A DNA stretch of 64,000 bases, taken from assembly GCA_947044405.1 (NCBI GenBank), contig CAMRHE010000331.1:62001-126000 (forward strand). Direction: 5' to 3'. The stretch is from Leptodactylus fallax. Taxonomy: Eukaryota; Chordata; Amphibia; Anura; Leptodactylidae. Shown in pieces: positions 19,528 to 32,020 of this stretch. The translations under genes were made by a program, and so were the position numbers. The first letter of the stretch is position 1; the number at the start of each line of letters is the position of its first letter. The notes beneath the pieces are model-generated. The model worked only from the letters and a program-made list of their open reading frames with translations. It was not told the origin of the DNA and ran no database searches.

Positions 19528-22136
19528 TTAACCCCTTCACGCATTCTCACGTATATGTACGTGGGAGAACGTGGTTACTTACCGCATCCCCACGTACAAG
19601 TACGTGAGGGTGATCGAGCGGGCTCAGAAGCAGAGCTTGAGCGTTCACTGCGGGAGCCCAGCTATATCTGACAACCAGGCTCCCGCTGCAACTGTCGGGA
19701 TGGCGATAACACCAATCCCCGCTGTTTAACTCTTAAGATGCCATCAATAGTGACTGCGGCATCTTAGTTGTTTCCCCACGGCAGTGGATTTCGCAGGCGG
19801 CATCAGGTGTTAGCTGTGTCTGACAGCTAACACCCGCTCCATTAACCCCCAGTCAGAGCTGAGCGCTGATCGGGGGTTTTCTGCTGCCCGGGGTCTGGCC
19901 AGTGACCCCAGGTTGCCTGGAGCCCCCAGTACCTGCATAGACTGACTTCCTGTATAGACTGTATCACTGGTTCAGGTCCCATAGTGGGACATGACTATAC
20001 AAAAAAAAAAAAAAAAGTCAATGAGTGCTGTGTGTTTTGGAGCACAGATTTAGATGATTGGTTTTTGGACACCATAACACATTTGTACAGAATCTAAACA
20101 TGCCCCTACAAAATGGGGTCACTCCTTGGGGAATTCTAATTTACTGGCACCTCCAGGGCTCAGAAAAAACAACATGGCGTCCAGAAAATCCTCTAAATCT
20201 GTACTCCAAAAGCTAAAAAGCGGAGTACTCCTTCCCTTCTGAGCCCTGCTGTGTGCCCAAGCAGGAGGTTACACCCACATATCCAACTTCTTTCTACCCG
20301 GGATAACCCACTTAATAGTTTTAGGAGTTCATGTCACTGATGACACAATCTGGGTGCAACGTACTGGGCATCAAAATGGCATATTTCTTCAAAAATTTCA
20401 ATTTTTACTTTGTCCATTAATTTTTGGGAAGCACTTTTGGGCTCAAAATGATAATACCTCTTGATAAATTCCTTGAGGGGTGCACTTTCTAAAATGTGGT
20501 CACTCTTTGGGGGTTTCCATTGTATTGGTACTTTAGGGGCTCTGCTAATGTGACACCTGAAAACTATTCCAGCAAAATCTGCCCTCCAAAAGCCAAATAG
20601 CGCTCTTTCCATTCCGAGCCCCACCATGTACCTATACAGAAGGTTATAACCACATATGGGGTATTGCCATATTCAGGAGAAATTGTCTAACAAACTTTGG
20701 GGAGCTTTTTCTCATTTATCCTCTTGTGAAAATAAAAAATTTGGGACTAAATTGACGGTTTATTGGAAAAAAAAAGTAATTTTTCATTTTTATGTCCCAA
20801 TGTTAATAAAATCTGTGAAACAGCTGTAGGGTAAAACTGCTCATTATATCCCTTGATAAATTCCTTGAGAGGTGTAGTTTCTAAAATGGGGTCACTTTTG
20901 ATGTTTTCCATTGTATTGGTACTTTAGGGGCTCAGCAAATGCGACATGGCACCCAAAATCTAATCCAGCAAAATCTGCCCTCCAAAAGCCAAATAGCGCT
21001 CTTTCCATTCTGAGCCCCACCATGTGCCCATACAGCAGATTACAACCACATATGGGGTATTGCCGTGTTCAGGAGAAATTGTTTAACAAACTGTGGGGAG
21101 ATTTTTCTCTTTTAACCTCTTGTGAAAATGAAAGCTTTGGGGATAAAGTGACATTTTAGTAATTTTTCATTTACAAATTCCAATGTTAATAAAATCTGTG
21201 AAAAGGCTGTTGGGTCAAAATGCTCACTATACCCCTTGATAAATTCTGAGAGGGGTGTAGTTTCCAAAATGGGGTCACATTTTGGGGGTTTCCTTTGTAT
21301 TGGTACTCTAGGGGCTTTGCACATGAGACATGGCAGCCAAAATCTAATCCAGCAAAATCTGCTTTTCATACCCCCAGTGTCGCTCCTTCCCTTCTGCGCT
21401 GCTGTGTGTCCAAATATCAATTTACACCCACATGTGGGATATTTCTGTGCTCAGGAGAAATTGCATAACAAACTGAGATACATTTTCTCCTTTAACCCTT
21501 TGTGAGTTTGTTAATTTTAGGGCTAAATGAATATATTATTGAAAAAAAAAATAAAGTCTAAATTTCACCTCCATATTGTTTTAAATTTCCGTGAAATGCT
21601 TAAAGGGTTAACAAACTTCCCAAATGCTGTTTTGAATTATTTGAGGGGTGAAGTTTTGAAAATGGGGTGATTTATGGAGGTTTCTAATATATAGGCCTTT
21701 ATAATCCCCTTCATAACTGAAGTGGTCCCTAAAAAATTAGTTTGGGAAATTTTCTTGTAAATCTGACAAATCGCTGTTACACTTGTAAGTCTTCTAACAT
21801 CCAAATTAAATGACAATTAAAAGATGATGCAAATATTAAACAGAGATATGGTAGATAATATTTATTCATGTATTTGGGTGGTATGACTGTTTGAAAAGCA
21901 GAGCATTTTGCATTTTGAAAATTTACTATTTTTTTTTTTTTTTATAAATAAATACGAAAATATTGATTAGCGTTTACCACTAACATGAAGTACAATGTGT
22001 TATGAAAAAAAGTGTCAAAATCACTTATGTAAGTTAAAGCGTCTCAAAGTTATTGCCATATAAAGTGACATGTCAGTTTTGAAAAAATAAGGCCTGGTCC
22101 TTAACGCACTTTTGGGCTCAGACCTGAAGGGGTTAA
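19528..22136. mobile_element. TTAA-flanked non-autonomous DNA element with tandem internal repeats
   Basis: Bounded by TTAA-CCCCTT on the left and AAGGGG-TTAA on the right, which fits the TTAA target of piggyBac and Kolobok elements. The inside carries four or five tandem units of about 390 bp, with recurring motifs TTGATAAATTCCTTGAGAGG near 20463, 20853 and 21238 and a cousin near 21640, and CACATATGGGGTATTGCC. No transposase frame is present. It is the mirror image of the next element. Confidence 0.65.
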
Positions 22137-22328
22137 ACTGACAAAAAAAACTGAAAAAACACACAACCACCAAAAAGGAGTTGGTGTAATGGAATGAAAC
22201 TGTATATGTATAAGATGAGATACAGTTAGCCATGGAGGTATACGGGTTCTGTATGGTATTCTGTACATATGGTACAGCTGGGCCTGTAGATCCTGCACAC
22301 TCGTCCAAGCATAAACATAAATGTTTGA

Positions 22329-24020
22329 TTAACCCCTTAAGGACACAGCCCAAAAGTACCTTAATGACCAGGCCTCATTCTTCAAAACTGACATGTGTCA
22401 CTTTATATGGCAATAACTTTGAGATGCTTTAACTTACATAAGTGATTTTGAGATTGTTTTTTCGTGACACATTGTACTTCATGTTAGTGGTAAGCACTAA
22501 TCAATATTTTTGTATTTATTTATTAAAAAAAAAAAAAAAAAAAAACAAAAACACAATTTTCAAAATGTGAAATGGTCTGCTTTTCAGACAGATAGTCATC
22601 TCACACAAATACATTAATACATATTATCTACCATATCTCCTTTATATCGGCCTCATCTTTTAATTTTCATTTAATGTATTTTGGACATTATAAAGCTTAC
22701 AAGTGTAACAGCGATTTTCCAAATTTACAAGAAAATTTCTCAAACTAATTTTTTAGGGACCACTTCAGTTCTGAAGGGGATTATAAAGGCCTATATATTA
22801 GAAACCTCCATGAATCACCCCATTTTCAAAAATTCACCCCTCAAATAATTCAAAACAGCATTTGGGAAGTTTGTTAACCCTTTAAGCATTACACGGAAAT
22901 TAAAACAATATGGAGGTGAAATTTAGACGTTTCATTTTTTTTCACTAATACGTTCATTTAGACCTAAAATTAACAAACTCACAAAGGGTTAAAGGAGAAA
23001 ATGAATCTCACAGTTTGTTATGCAGTTTCTTCCGAGCACAGAAATACCCCACATGTGGGTGTAAACTGATGTTTGGGCACACGGCAGTGCGCGGAAAGGA
23101 AGAAGCGACACTGGACGTCTGAAAAGCAAATTTAGCTGGAATAGTTTTCGGTGCCATGTCTCATTTGCAGAGCTCCTAGCAGGGGAGTAAATACTGAGGT
23201 AGCATCTGCCACAGGGCCTGGGACATTAGGGGACCCGGAGCCCTGTGGCAGCTTCTTCCCCCGAACCCCACAAACCAGTGGCGTAACAATCGTGGTCGCA
23301 GGGGGTGTGACCGCGACCAGATCCAGCAGGGTACGGGGCCCACTGGAGATGGCCGGGCCTTGGACCACTATGATAGCAGTTAGAGAAAGCCTGGTTCCCC
23401 GACTGCTATACATACTGTTATTGGAAAGGGGCCCTGGCATATTGCAGGCCCATTTCCAATAGATGGCAGGGCAGGGTACCCAGGAGAGGTGACTGAAAAC
23501 AATAATTACATATTCTCACCTCTCCTGGGCACAGTGTTCACTCCGGTGCTCTTCCATCATGTGACTGAGGACTGTGATTAGGCCCCAGTGGTCACATGGG
23601 GTGCGGTGTTGTTTGTGGGGTGAGATGTATTTTGTAATGACACCATTTCTGGGTGCCTATAACTTATTGAATAAACTTTATTAACTCTTTCTTGTTGGAT
23701 AAAAAAAACAAATCGATTCTGGCATAGCTTTTTACCTTTTAATTTTTTGCTACAAGTTACCTTTATTCTGCGGGTCGGTACGATTACTGCGACACCTCAT
23801 TTATATTGTTTTTTATGCAATACTAATTCTGCAGAACAAAAACCCAACCGGGGGTTAATTGAGTGGATGTTAGCTGTCAGTTACAGCTAACATCTGCTCC
23901 CGATAGTGCCCGCTCAGATAGTACATCACCGGCCAATGGTGCCCGCACTATTACGTCCATTTGCGCGAAGCACCAGGCGCCCAGGACGTAGTAGTATGTC
24001 ACATGTCGCTAAGGGGTTAA
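22329..24020. mobile_element. Second TTAA-flanked element, inverted relative to the first
   Basis: Starts TTAACCCCTTAAGGAC and ends GCTAAGGGGTTAA. Its first 800 bases are the reverse complement of the last part of the 19528-22136 element, for example GTGTCACTTTATATGGCAAT against its complement. About 190 bases separate the two, so the pair could fold into a very long hairpin. It is interrupted near 23180-23640. No coding sequence. Confidence 0.65.
23180..23640. repeat. hAT-like fragment inserted in TTAA element
   Basis: Breaks the match between the two arms. It contains CAGTGGCGTAAC at 23276, the terminal motif of the better-defined hAT-like elements at 57502 and 27252. Ends not resolved. 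Confidence 0.4.
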
Positions 24021-24035
24021 AGATAAATCATCGAG

Positions 24036-24300
24036 ACCGGGCAGGATGAAAAATGTTGTTGTAATCTTGTGGATATATTCCTGGGAAACCCTCACTGTGT
24101 GAGGGCGAGCATTATCCTGCTGAAAAAAAAAAAAGACAGGTGGAAGCCCGGCCATGAGAGGTAACACAGGCAGCCACAGGATGACCTGTACATATCGCTG
24201 AGCCAGGGCTGGGCAATGAATTGAAAAATAACCGAAAGTCAGTTCAATTAACCATCAGGATTGAAGCGCTCACCATGAGGCCTCCATACTCCAAAGAATG
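24036..24300 (-). pseudogene. Tc1/mariner-type transposase fragment
   Basis: On the minus strand one frame reads AQRYVQVILWLPVLPLM, then after a T-rich run FFQQDNARPHTVRVSQEY. QQDNARPHT is the second-catalytic-Asp motif of Tc1/mariner transposases. The rest of the catalytic core and the termini are missing. It shares 145 bp with 5757-5905, so a family member lay in the duplicated locus. Confidence 0.65.
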
Positions 24301-24736
24301 ATTTTTTTTTTTTTAAAGAGTAACATTAAATCCATGGTTGTTACATATGAAAAGGGTTTATGTACAAAGACAAGTACAATGGGAGAGAAGACCCTGCCCA
24401 CGAGGGATTTCAGTCTACAAGGGAAGAGGGAAGGAGACAGCAGGTGATGGTACAAGCTGGTCAGATGGTGGTGCAGTGGTAGAAGGTTGTAGCTTTCCTG
24501 AAGAGCTCAGTATTCAGATTACTCTTGAAGGTTCAAAGGAAATGATGAAGAAATAGGCCTTGTATACATAGAAATATTTCACCTGTAATTTTACATATTT
24601 CATATCCATAACATGTATTATTACCAAGAGAGATTTACAAGTGAACAATCTGACAGACCTTAATAAAATCCAACACAAGATCCAGATTCTACAGTGACAC
24701 TGGGAGAAACGGCTTTATCTAGTGGTGACTCCTCAC
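24301..24736. other. Sequence downstream of gene A front exons
   Basis: This is where an intron leading to a finger exon would lie for minus-strand gene A. No zinc-finger motif is found in any frame here or further on to 19.5 kb. If the exon ending at 24737 is not spliced, its frame runs on to a stop at 24660. Confidence 0.5.
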
Positions 24737-26091
24737 CTGGGCGGTTCCCTGTAGGGATGTCCTCCTCACACTCCTCATCACCACTCACATAGGGATCTGC
24801 TTTTATCTTTATGGCCATATAATCCATATTATTATCTTTACTCTGATGGAAAGACTGCAAAATAAATATTGTAAAAGTTACCAGACAGATGTAGGGAATA
24901 GAGCAGGAGATATCTGAGAAAAGTAACTGCAGATGTCCTAGAAGCTGGACATAGATGTTAGATGACGGCTCAATGACAACCCCAAGAACCTCATACACAT
25001 GTATACTCGGCCTGGCTAGACGTGCTTCAGGTTGTGTCAGTGGAGGAGATCAGATTCTACCAGATACATCCAGGGCTGTTTGTCTCAGGGGAAATAAAGG
25101 ATCAGATCGGTAGAAATCCAACCTGATGGTTCCTTATTCCAACCAGCAGTCTCCATAGCCAGAAGATTGTGAGAAGATCCAGACATGTAATGTCTATGGT
25201 CAGCTTTATCCTCCATCTCCACCTCTCATTACACAAGTATAAACCATCTAATACTGCTGGATAACCCAAGACTGACCACAAGGACTTCACAGCCCGTCTA
25301 CACATCATAGGGAATATCTCCATCTACCTGATCATCCTGTGGAAGAAGAGGACTGGGACATCTCTCCGGTGTTGTCCTCTTACTGGATCTACCTGTAGGA
25401 AACACAGACAGGGACTGAATTCATTCTGTACATACAAATACTGGAAGTCCATGTGTATATAGTCATGTCTATTACCTGGTGATGTGAGGGGCTGGTGGTC
25501 CTCCATCATGACCTCCTTGTACAGATCCTTTTGTTCTTCGAAATACTCCCACTCCTGTATGGAGAAATAGACAGCGACATCCTGACACCTTATAGGAACC
25601 TGACAACACAATGATACAGTCATCACCCAGACCCCTCCAGTTACTGTATAATGTCCCAGCATTCCCAGCAGTGTCACCTCTCCAGTCAGCAGCTCAATCA
25701 TCTTGTTGGCGAGTTCTAGGATCTTCTGTTTATTGATTTTCTCCTCTTGCATCAGGAGGTGAGATGGAGGCCCCAGGATTGGGCTCAGGTTTCCTCCATA
25801 TCCTTCATACACAGGACCCTGACAGCGCCAGCGCCCACTAGAGGTCTTCTTCACTACTGTGTAATTCTGGTTATAGAGTCACATTAATAAACATCACTAC
25901 ATACATGTCCAGAGTCCATCACCTCTCCAGTCATATCATCTGTTATTACTATAGATAAGAATGATATAGTGTGACATCAGAATCTCTCACCTCTCCAGTA
26001 AACTGGTAGATTATCTGTAGGGTGAGATTTAATATGGTCTCCGCCATTTCGTCGCTGTTGTTTTCCATCCTTGATATTATATTGTCTGGAG
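24737..26091 (-). CDS. KRAB-like zinc-finger gene A, front exons only (fingers missing)
   Basis: Five minus-strand exons with GT-AG borders: 26091-25991 (ATG at 26068, [17 protein letters not shown]..., 26 codons), 25866-25678 ([12 protein letters not shown] ... KMIELLTGE), 25599-25476 ([20 protein letters not shown] ... EDHQPLTSP), 25392-25328 ([20 protein letters not shown]) and 24854-24737 (acidic, [13 protein letters not shown]). Phases 0,0,1,0 are kept and frames stay open, about 190 codons. The third exon is the KRAB-A-like module of amphibian zinc-finger proteins, expected to recruit co-repressors. No C2H2 exon follows. It is either a truncated duplicate or a gene for a finger-less regulatory protein. 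Gene B at 50622-55109 is its paralogue. Confidence 0.75.
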
Positions 26092-26239
26092 CTGAATTTA
26101 GAGATGATAAATCATTGTTTATATTGTATATAATCCAATATAATATATACATGACTTCTGTATTGCAGGATATTGTACATGATAATTTATAGAGAGTGAA
26201 AAGATGAGAATCTTATACTACACGATTTATTACAGTGAC

Positions 26240-27251
26240 TGCTGATTTCAAAGGACAGGAAGAGGAATAGAATGTGTGGTGCGTGTAGCACAGCACAGCA
26301 AATTTAGCACCACCCATTTCTACGTTGACTCTGGCCATTCCCATTCATTTCTCTTTGTGCCCTCACACAGAATAATGCAACAACAGTCACTCTAATATTA
26401 TATGCCTTCACATTATAATGTTCCCTTTCAATTGCACACACAATATGTCGCCCTCTGTTTTTAATCTAAGCAAACACCTCCCCCCTGGCTCCGCTTACCT
26501 TCTAAATTACTTAGTGTACGAAAAATCAATATTTATCTAGATTACAGGCACATTTTCTGATGACATTACGGGGAACTTGTAGTTCCCTTTCGGGAAATAG
26601 AACGTCACCTAACTAACCCCACCATACTGACCTGTCTTCAGGTCTCGACATATCAATTCTTCTGAGCAGCCGGTACCTCCTCTTCTTGACATCCCATGCC
26701 CAGAAGGTCCAGACCAGAAGACAGGTAAGTATGATGGGGTGGGGGGGGGGTCGAGTTAGTTAGTAAGGGCTAGTAGTGGGTGGGTTAGCTAGGGAAACAT
26801 TGGAGGGGGTGTGAGTGAGAAAGGAAGGGGGAGTGAGAGAGAGGGATGTGATGGGTCAGCTCTGAGTGAAGCCCAAGGCATCATGGTAGTTGTAGGAAAA
26901 ACACAGAACAGGAAGATACCCATGTAACCAAATTCAGAATATGCCAGAAGCTCACAGAGAAACCCTGAAAACACTCAAAACACTACTAGAAGTATTTGGG
27001 TGCACTTATAACCTATTCATAGCACTGACAGAAAACAGGATTTTTTTTTTTTCCCAGAAAACCCCTTTAATATCTCCCTCCCCAGTTTAATGTTCCTCTT
27101 CATCTGTCCCCCCCAGTTTAATAGACCCCTCCATCTGCCCCCAAAGTTTAACATAAAACAAACAAAAAAAACAACAAAAAAAAAAAAAAAACTCTGCTTC
27201 TCCCCTCTCTTCACTGCTGTGTAGAAGTCTCTGCTCCCGGAGTGTTCAGGG
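26240..27251. repeat. Zinc-finger locus upstream region, copy 2, gene-proximal half
   Basis: Non-coding. Shared with 56735-57080, 58864-59217 and 59500-59880 in copy 3: AAAGGACAGGAAGAGG, CTCTTTGTGCCCTCACAC, TGTAGTTCCC, CATCATGGTAGTTGTAGGAA. A G run lies at 26741-26750 and an A-rich tract at 27158-27190. Confidence 0.6.
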
Positions 27252-27835
27252 CAGTGGCATAACTAGGAATGACTGGGCCCCCAGGCGAACATCTGACATG
27301 GGACCTCCCCCGTGTCAGACCCCAGAGTATAATGATGGAAGACCCAGGGGAGGATACAAACATAAAAAAAAAAAAAAAACTTCCCTCTCCCTGGTTCCAG
27401 CGCACTCCCCGCTACTTTCGGCCTTCTTCAATGTTAGATCAGACATCACGTGAGCCAGGAATGCATCGCGACGCATAATGACGTCAGCCTGGCCCAGTCT
27501 GGGATGTCACCAAGGAGGCCCGAAGCATGCTGGAGCGCAGGAGACGTAACAGTGTTTTTTCTTTTTATGTTCCCTCTCCTCTGAAAAGACCCCAGAGTAT
27601 AATGATAGCAGTGTCTGTGGGGTTCACGGGCCCGTGGCCTTGCTTACAGATCCCCACTCCAGCTCACAGCCACCTCCATTTCTGCAGAATGGGAAGCACA
27701 GGCGGCCGTGAGCAGGAGCGGGGATCGGTAAGTAAATAGGGCCCATTACCTGCTGGTGTTACTCCCGCTGGGTTCCCTAATGTCCTGGGCTCTGTGGCAG
27801 CCGATCCTGCTGCTACCCCGGTATTTGCACCAATG
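27252..27835. mobile_element. hAT-like non-autonomous element
   Basis: Starts CAGTGGCATAACTAGG and ends TTTGCACCAATG. It is flanked by imperfect 8-bp repeats GTTCAGGG (27244-27251) and GCTCACGG (27836-27843). The empty site is preserved in copy 3 near 59910-59925, which confirms an insertion. It contains GACCCCAGAGTATAATGAT twice. No transposase. Confidence 0.7.
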
Positions 27836-28949
27836 GCTCACGGTGCTGCAATGTGAGTGACATCATCACATCATATCTACAGCTCCCTGGTTCAGAGCAC
27901 ACAGGGGCATAGTGGTGAACCAGGAAGCGGATGGCTCCTGCTTCACTACTGTATTTAACTCATCTGTGTTCTCTGGACGCAGAGGAGATGAAACCAGACA
28001 TATCTCCTGCCGGCCGGCACATCGGGACAGGACCCATATATGGGGCATTTGGTAGTTATGTTGTTGTAATATTAGACTGTCCAGTGTAACTTTACAGCCC
28101 TATTTGGTGACTCCATGTCGACATTTTGGCGCACGGTGTCGCAGTTTCGCTCATGTCCAGTTTCTGGCAGATAACGCCTTTCCCATGAAGCCACAAACCT
28201 CTTTTTGTACAAGCTGTAAAAGTGTCTAAAACTCCCGATAAATGCGGCACGAGGCATCTTAGACGTTATATAGTGGAAATGATGGAAGAATTGTGGAGTA
28301 CTTTGCTTAGTAAATCTCCCCGTGGCACAGGCAGTGATACATCCTTCTTGGCTCCGTTCACACAGGACATACACGCAGCAGGTCAGTCTCTGGGGCACTT
28401 GCTGGTGACTGACCCGCTGTGATATACAGTAATAGTATAATGGAGGAGATGTAACCAAATACTAAAACCCCCGGGGCCACAGACTTATGGAGAGATCCAA
28501 AAGTAATACGGTCTCTGTTACCCATAGCAACCAATCACAGCGCAGCTTTCACTTCTCTAAGGAAACACACAAAATGAAAGCTGTGCTGTGATTGGGTGGT
28601 ACAGGCAACAGAAACCATTTGATAAAACTGCCCCATAACGTGACCCATCAGAGAATTCCCAGACGAGGTGTCAGATAGTAGTGAAGTAGTAATCCTGCCA
28701 GGACTGTGAGTGTCCACCTACCTCCTCCTGTACAGCAACCGTGGTTACAGGACCTCTGATGATGTCACATGTGCCGCCTCAGTAGAATTTAAAGACCTGA
28801 TGATGTCACAGTCATGTGGTTAGTAAAGGAGTCACATGATCAGGTGTTACAGATAAAGATATGGTGGATTCTGGAATGGAGCGGGTAAAATAAAGAGCTG
28901 CCTGGTCTGCCGTGGATCCAGTAAGTGGCGCTGCCTCCTGTGACTATTA
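27836..28949 (-). repeat. Zinc-finger locus upstream region, copy 2, distal half
   Basis: Highly similar to 60750-61553. Shared pieces include CACAAACCTCTTTTTGTACA, GACATACACGCAGCAGGTCA, and two blocks that are partial palindromes around GAAAGCTGTGCTGTGATTGG. It lies upstream of gene A exons and contains the candidate promoter given separately. Confidence 0.65.
28722..28870 (-). promoter_or_regulatory. Candidate promoter and 5' untranslated exon of gene A
   Basis: On the minus strand: TCACATGATC-type E-boxes, two TGATGATGTCA (CRE-like) sites, TTTAAA, then GCTGTACAGGAGGAG followed by GTAGGT, a good splice donor at 28721. The same layout is at 61322-61460 upstream of gene B, where the donor reads ATAGGT instead. 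The sites are seen; promoter function is inferred from position and conservation. Confidence 0.35.
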
Positions 28950-29234
28950 GGCTAGGTTCACACTACCGTTATTTACTGTCTGTTGCTCTTATCCATCACA
29001 ACTCCGTCTGCATTCACCCAATGTAATAAACATGACGGAATCTTCTTCTTTCTTCTACACGCAGGATTTTTTTCTACCTTTACAAAAATAAACAAACATG
29101 GCAGAAGACGGAAGAAATAGTCAATGGCAACGGACACCGGAGGGGGCTCTGTCTGTCTCCATTTCTCTTCTATAGTTAATGTCCATTGCTCTCATCCATT
29201 ATAGGACATTAGAAACAGTAGTGTGAACGTAGCC
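28950..29234. mobile_element. MITE, Harbinger-like, copy 1
   Basis: About 285 bp with terminal inverted repeats GGCTAGGTTCACACTAC and GTAGTGTGAACGTAGCC. Nearly identical to 61554-61838, so it was present before the locus duplicated. A preceding TTA fits a Harbinger target, but the right-hand TTA is not kept. Confidence 0.7.
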
Positions 29235-30030
29235 CAAGTATGAGGCCCCACTAACCATGTCCACGTCACACCAGGAGGGTCAGTGTTGTATATAGGAAAG
29301 GACTGCCTGTACAAAATTAAACCCCTCTCCCATCAAGAGAGAAGGGAAGGGGAACTCCCAGAAGTCACCTGCCTCTAATAACCACAGTACAACAACTTTG
29401 GATAATGTGGGGGTAGGCCACAGCTTTTATTAACTTGAAAACATTTAACATTTAAACCATAAAACATTCCATGCCGGATATTTGCGTTGTCCACTTCACA
29501 GAGCGTTGTTCCCCCCGTCTGCCGAACACTGTGAGGCAGCGTGCAGGTGAGGCCATCTTGTTGACCAGCAGGCATGGAATCCGCCAAGCAGCTGTGACAT
29601 CTGAAAGAAAGAAACACAGCGGTCAGCAGGGGAGCCGCAACAGACTGAAATAACCTCTGACAACCAACCAATTCCAAGGGGTAGGGTGGGCGGGACGTTC
29701 CTCTCACCACACTTCCCAACGGCAGAAGGTGAGCCTGCCTACGTGCCCCCAGGTTTTTATCACCTTGATCCACCTTTTCAACCAACTTTATTTTTAAAGC
29801 AAAAAACAACACCACCGTTCCCCTTTTTCAAATAATGCACAGAATTTTGCCATGCAGTACCTGGCCCTTTCCCTATCTGGTTGAGGGCCAGTCCAGCATA
29901 GCTATTCCCCCCTGCAGCCCATCACAGCTAACACACCTGGAGCTGATGTAGCGCCAACTACTGGATCTACACCACACCTTATTATAATCGCTACAGTCTA
30001 GTCCTCACCCTGAAGTTATATGTACTCTAT
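29235..30030. other. No gene recognised
   Basis: Frames at 29375-29815 on the minus strand and 29471-29653 on the plus strand overlap, and neither shows a known motif. GAGCTGATGTAGCGCCA at 29941 is shared with 61909. Confidence 0.35.
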
Positions 30031-30300
30031 GTAGTAGAGCTGTCTGTGTGTGATGTGTATGTAGTAGAGCTGTCTGTGTGTGACGTGTATGTAGCGGAGC
30101 TGTCTGTGTGTGATGTGTATGTAGTAGAGCTGTCTGTGTGTGACGTGTATGTAGTAGAGCTGTCTGTGTGTGACGTGTATGTAGCGGAGCTGTCTGTGTG
30201 TGATGTGTATGTAGTAGAGCTGTCTGTGTGTGACGTGTTTGTAGTGGGGCTGTCCGTGTGTGACGTGTATGTAGCAGAGCCGTTTGTGTGTAAGGTGGAT
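30031..30300. repeat. 30-bp minisatellite, about nine units
   Basis: Unit GTAGTAGAGCTG followed by TCTGTGTGTGATGTGTAT, with G/A and C/T variants between units. Because 30 is a multiple of three, it is open on both strands. It abuts the DIRS remnant on its right. Confidence 0.95.
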
Positions 30301-30314
30301 GTAGCAGGGACTCG

Positions 30315-31078
30315 ATTTCTCAGATCTCTAAGAAGCCTCGTACTGAGAGACATTTTCAGTCAGTTCCATTAGAGCAGGAATTTCACATGCTCAATGAGAT
30401 GAAATCGTCTGATGAAGACACTTCAGAAAATCCCAGCAGGCCTCTTTTTCCCTTGGAAAGGATGCATAGGCTGTTGAAGTCCATCCAGTCAAGGGACCGA
30501 GATGTTGAACTTATGGAAGCCTCTAGTAGAAGGAACCTATTTCCCATTGCTGAGTCTCAGCCGGATCATTGGGGTCCCCCACCTAAGGTGGATATTGCGG
30601 CAACGAAATTGTCCAGCCGTGTGACGGAAGATGGCTCCAATCTCTAAGCCTCTATAAATAGACGCATGGAGTGCACCCTTAGGAGGGCTTATTCCTCGGC
30701 CTCTGCTCAGGCTTCTATGGGTATTGCCTCCAACGAGGTAGCGAATAAACTGCGCTCTGACCTGGCCCAACTGGAGAGGGACATTGACTAATTGACTCCG
30801 GAGTCTCCAGAGGTGATATATTATTCTTTATGGGTGCGGTTTCCTTGGCGGCAGACTATCTAGCAGAAGCTTCTGTACACCATGTCAAGATGGCCACCAA
30901 ATCTATGGCCCTCTCTACAGCTGCTAGAAGGCCATTATGGTTGAAGCCTTGGAGAGTGGACAATGCGTCCAAGTATAACTTATGCTCCTTATCCTTTGAG
31001 CTGGGTAAACATTTTGGCAGAGTCCTGGACGATATTATGGAAGGTCTTGCTGATAAAAAGGATAAGTGCCTTCTGCAG
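30315..31078 (+). pseudogene. DIRS element ORF1 (gag-like) remnant
   Basis: Residues such as SKKPRTERHFQSVPLEQEF, PLERMHRLLKSIQ and, in another frame, LAADYLAEASVHHVKMATKS and ARRPLWLKPWR resemble the ORF1 protein of vertebrate DIRS elements. Frame shifts and a stop at 30645 show decay. The reading is cut at 31078 by an LTR element and resumes after 35360 with DIRS reverse transcriptase sequence, so both belong to one element. The 5' end is missing. Confidence 0.65.
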
Positions 31079-32009
31079 TGTGAAAGATCCTCAGTGCGCC
31101 AACACCACTGTGGCCCCACCTGAGTCCTCTTTCATATAAAAACCACACTCACCGCCAGTGAGTGCCGGGTTCACCAGATAAATACAAGACAAGCCTTCTA
31201 AATTTTATATATTTATTAACCCCTAAATGGGTCGGTATTAAAATCTAACATATACAGTTCAGAACAGATATGCAGATATATGCAAGCATTAACAGTTACT
31301 AGTTACAAGATACAGTACAAATAAAATAAAAGGGATAAAGGCGAAATGATTACTTTACCACACATATCCTGGATGTGGCTCTATAGTCCAACACTCACAC
31401 ATAGCATGTGGAGATCACCAGTGGAGGCTTTTCAGCATGTGGCATCAACAACAGTAATCCAGCCTGCATGCTCTTTACACAGTCTCTCAGCATTAGTCCA
31501 ATAGTCTCATTACAAAAATCTCCTCATGGTCTCTCTGTAACAACTCTGTAGTCTGTGATGGTCTCAACCCAATCTCCATAGCATAATCCCCATAGCATTA
31601 TCTCCATAGCATTATCTCCATAGCATTATTTCCTCCCACTGACTCTTACCTCATCTTTTATACCCTTTATGCCACCTCCCAGAATGAGGTCACCGGCGGC
31701 AGCAGGTCTCATAGAATAATCCACTCAAGTCCAGACCCTTTGTATGTAGATGAGACCAAATGACATGATACAATGTTATCAGGCATATCTGATCTACCAG
31801 CCCAGGCTGGAACAATGCCCTATTGTTTGATCACTCAGGGCTGTGTAGGAGTACAATGGAGCCCTATTGTTCCAGTGTTGCCACTACTGCCAATATACAC
31901 CTATGCTTATAGCTGCGCACAGTATGAATAAATGGAACTAGAGAGAAATACGCTACCCAGAGACCAAAATACACCTGAGTTATAGCCACACTTAAGCAGA
32001 ATCATCACA
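31079..32009 (-). repeat. 3' LTR of the gag-only element
   Basis: On the plus strand it runs from TGTGAAAGATCC to GAATCATCACA. It is the 3' LTR because the element reads on the minus strand. Confidence 0.93.
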
Positions 32010-32020
32010 CCTCCCCCTTT
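32010..32020 (-). promoter_or_regulatory. Polypurine tract of the gag-only element
   Basis: AAAGGGGGAGG on the minus strand directly touches the 3' LTR. Confidence 0.8.

Noticed and set aside
28072..28458. 128-codon minus-strand frame shared with 60735-61130
   Set aside because: Shared because the locus is duplicated. The two frames differ by stops and ends and show no known domain, so I left them as non-coding upstream sequence.
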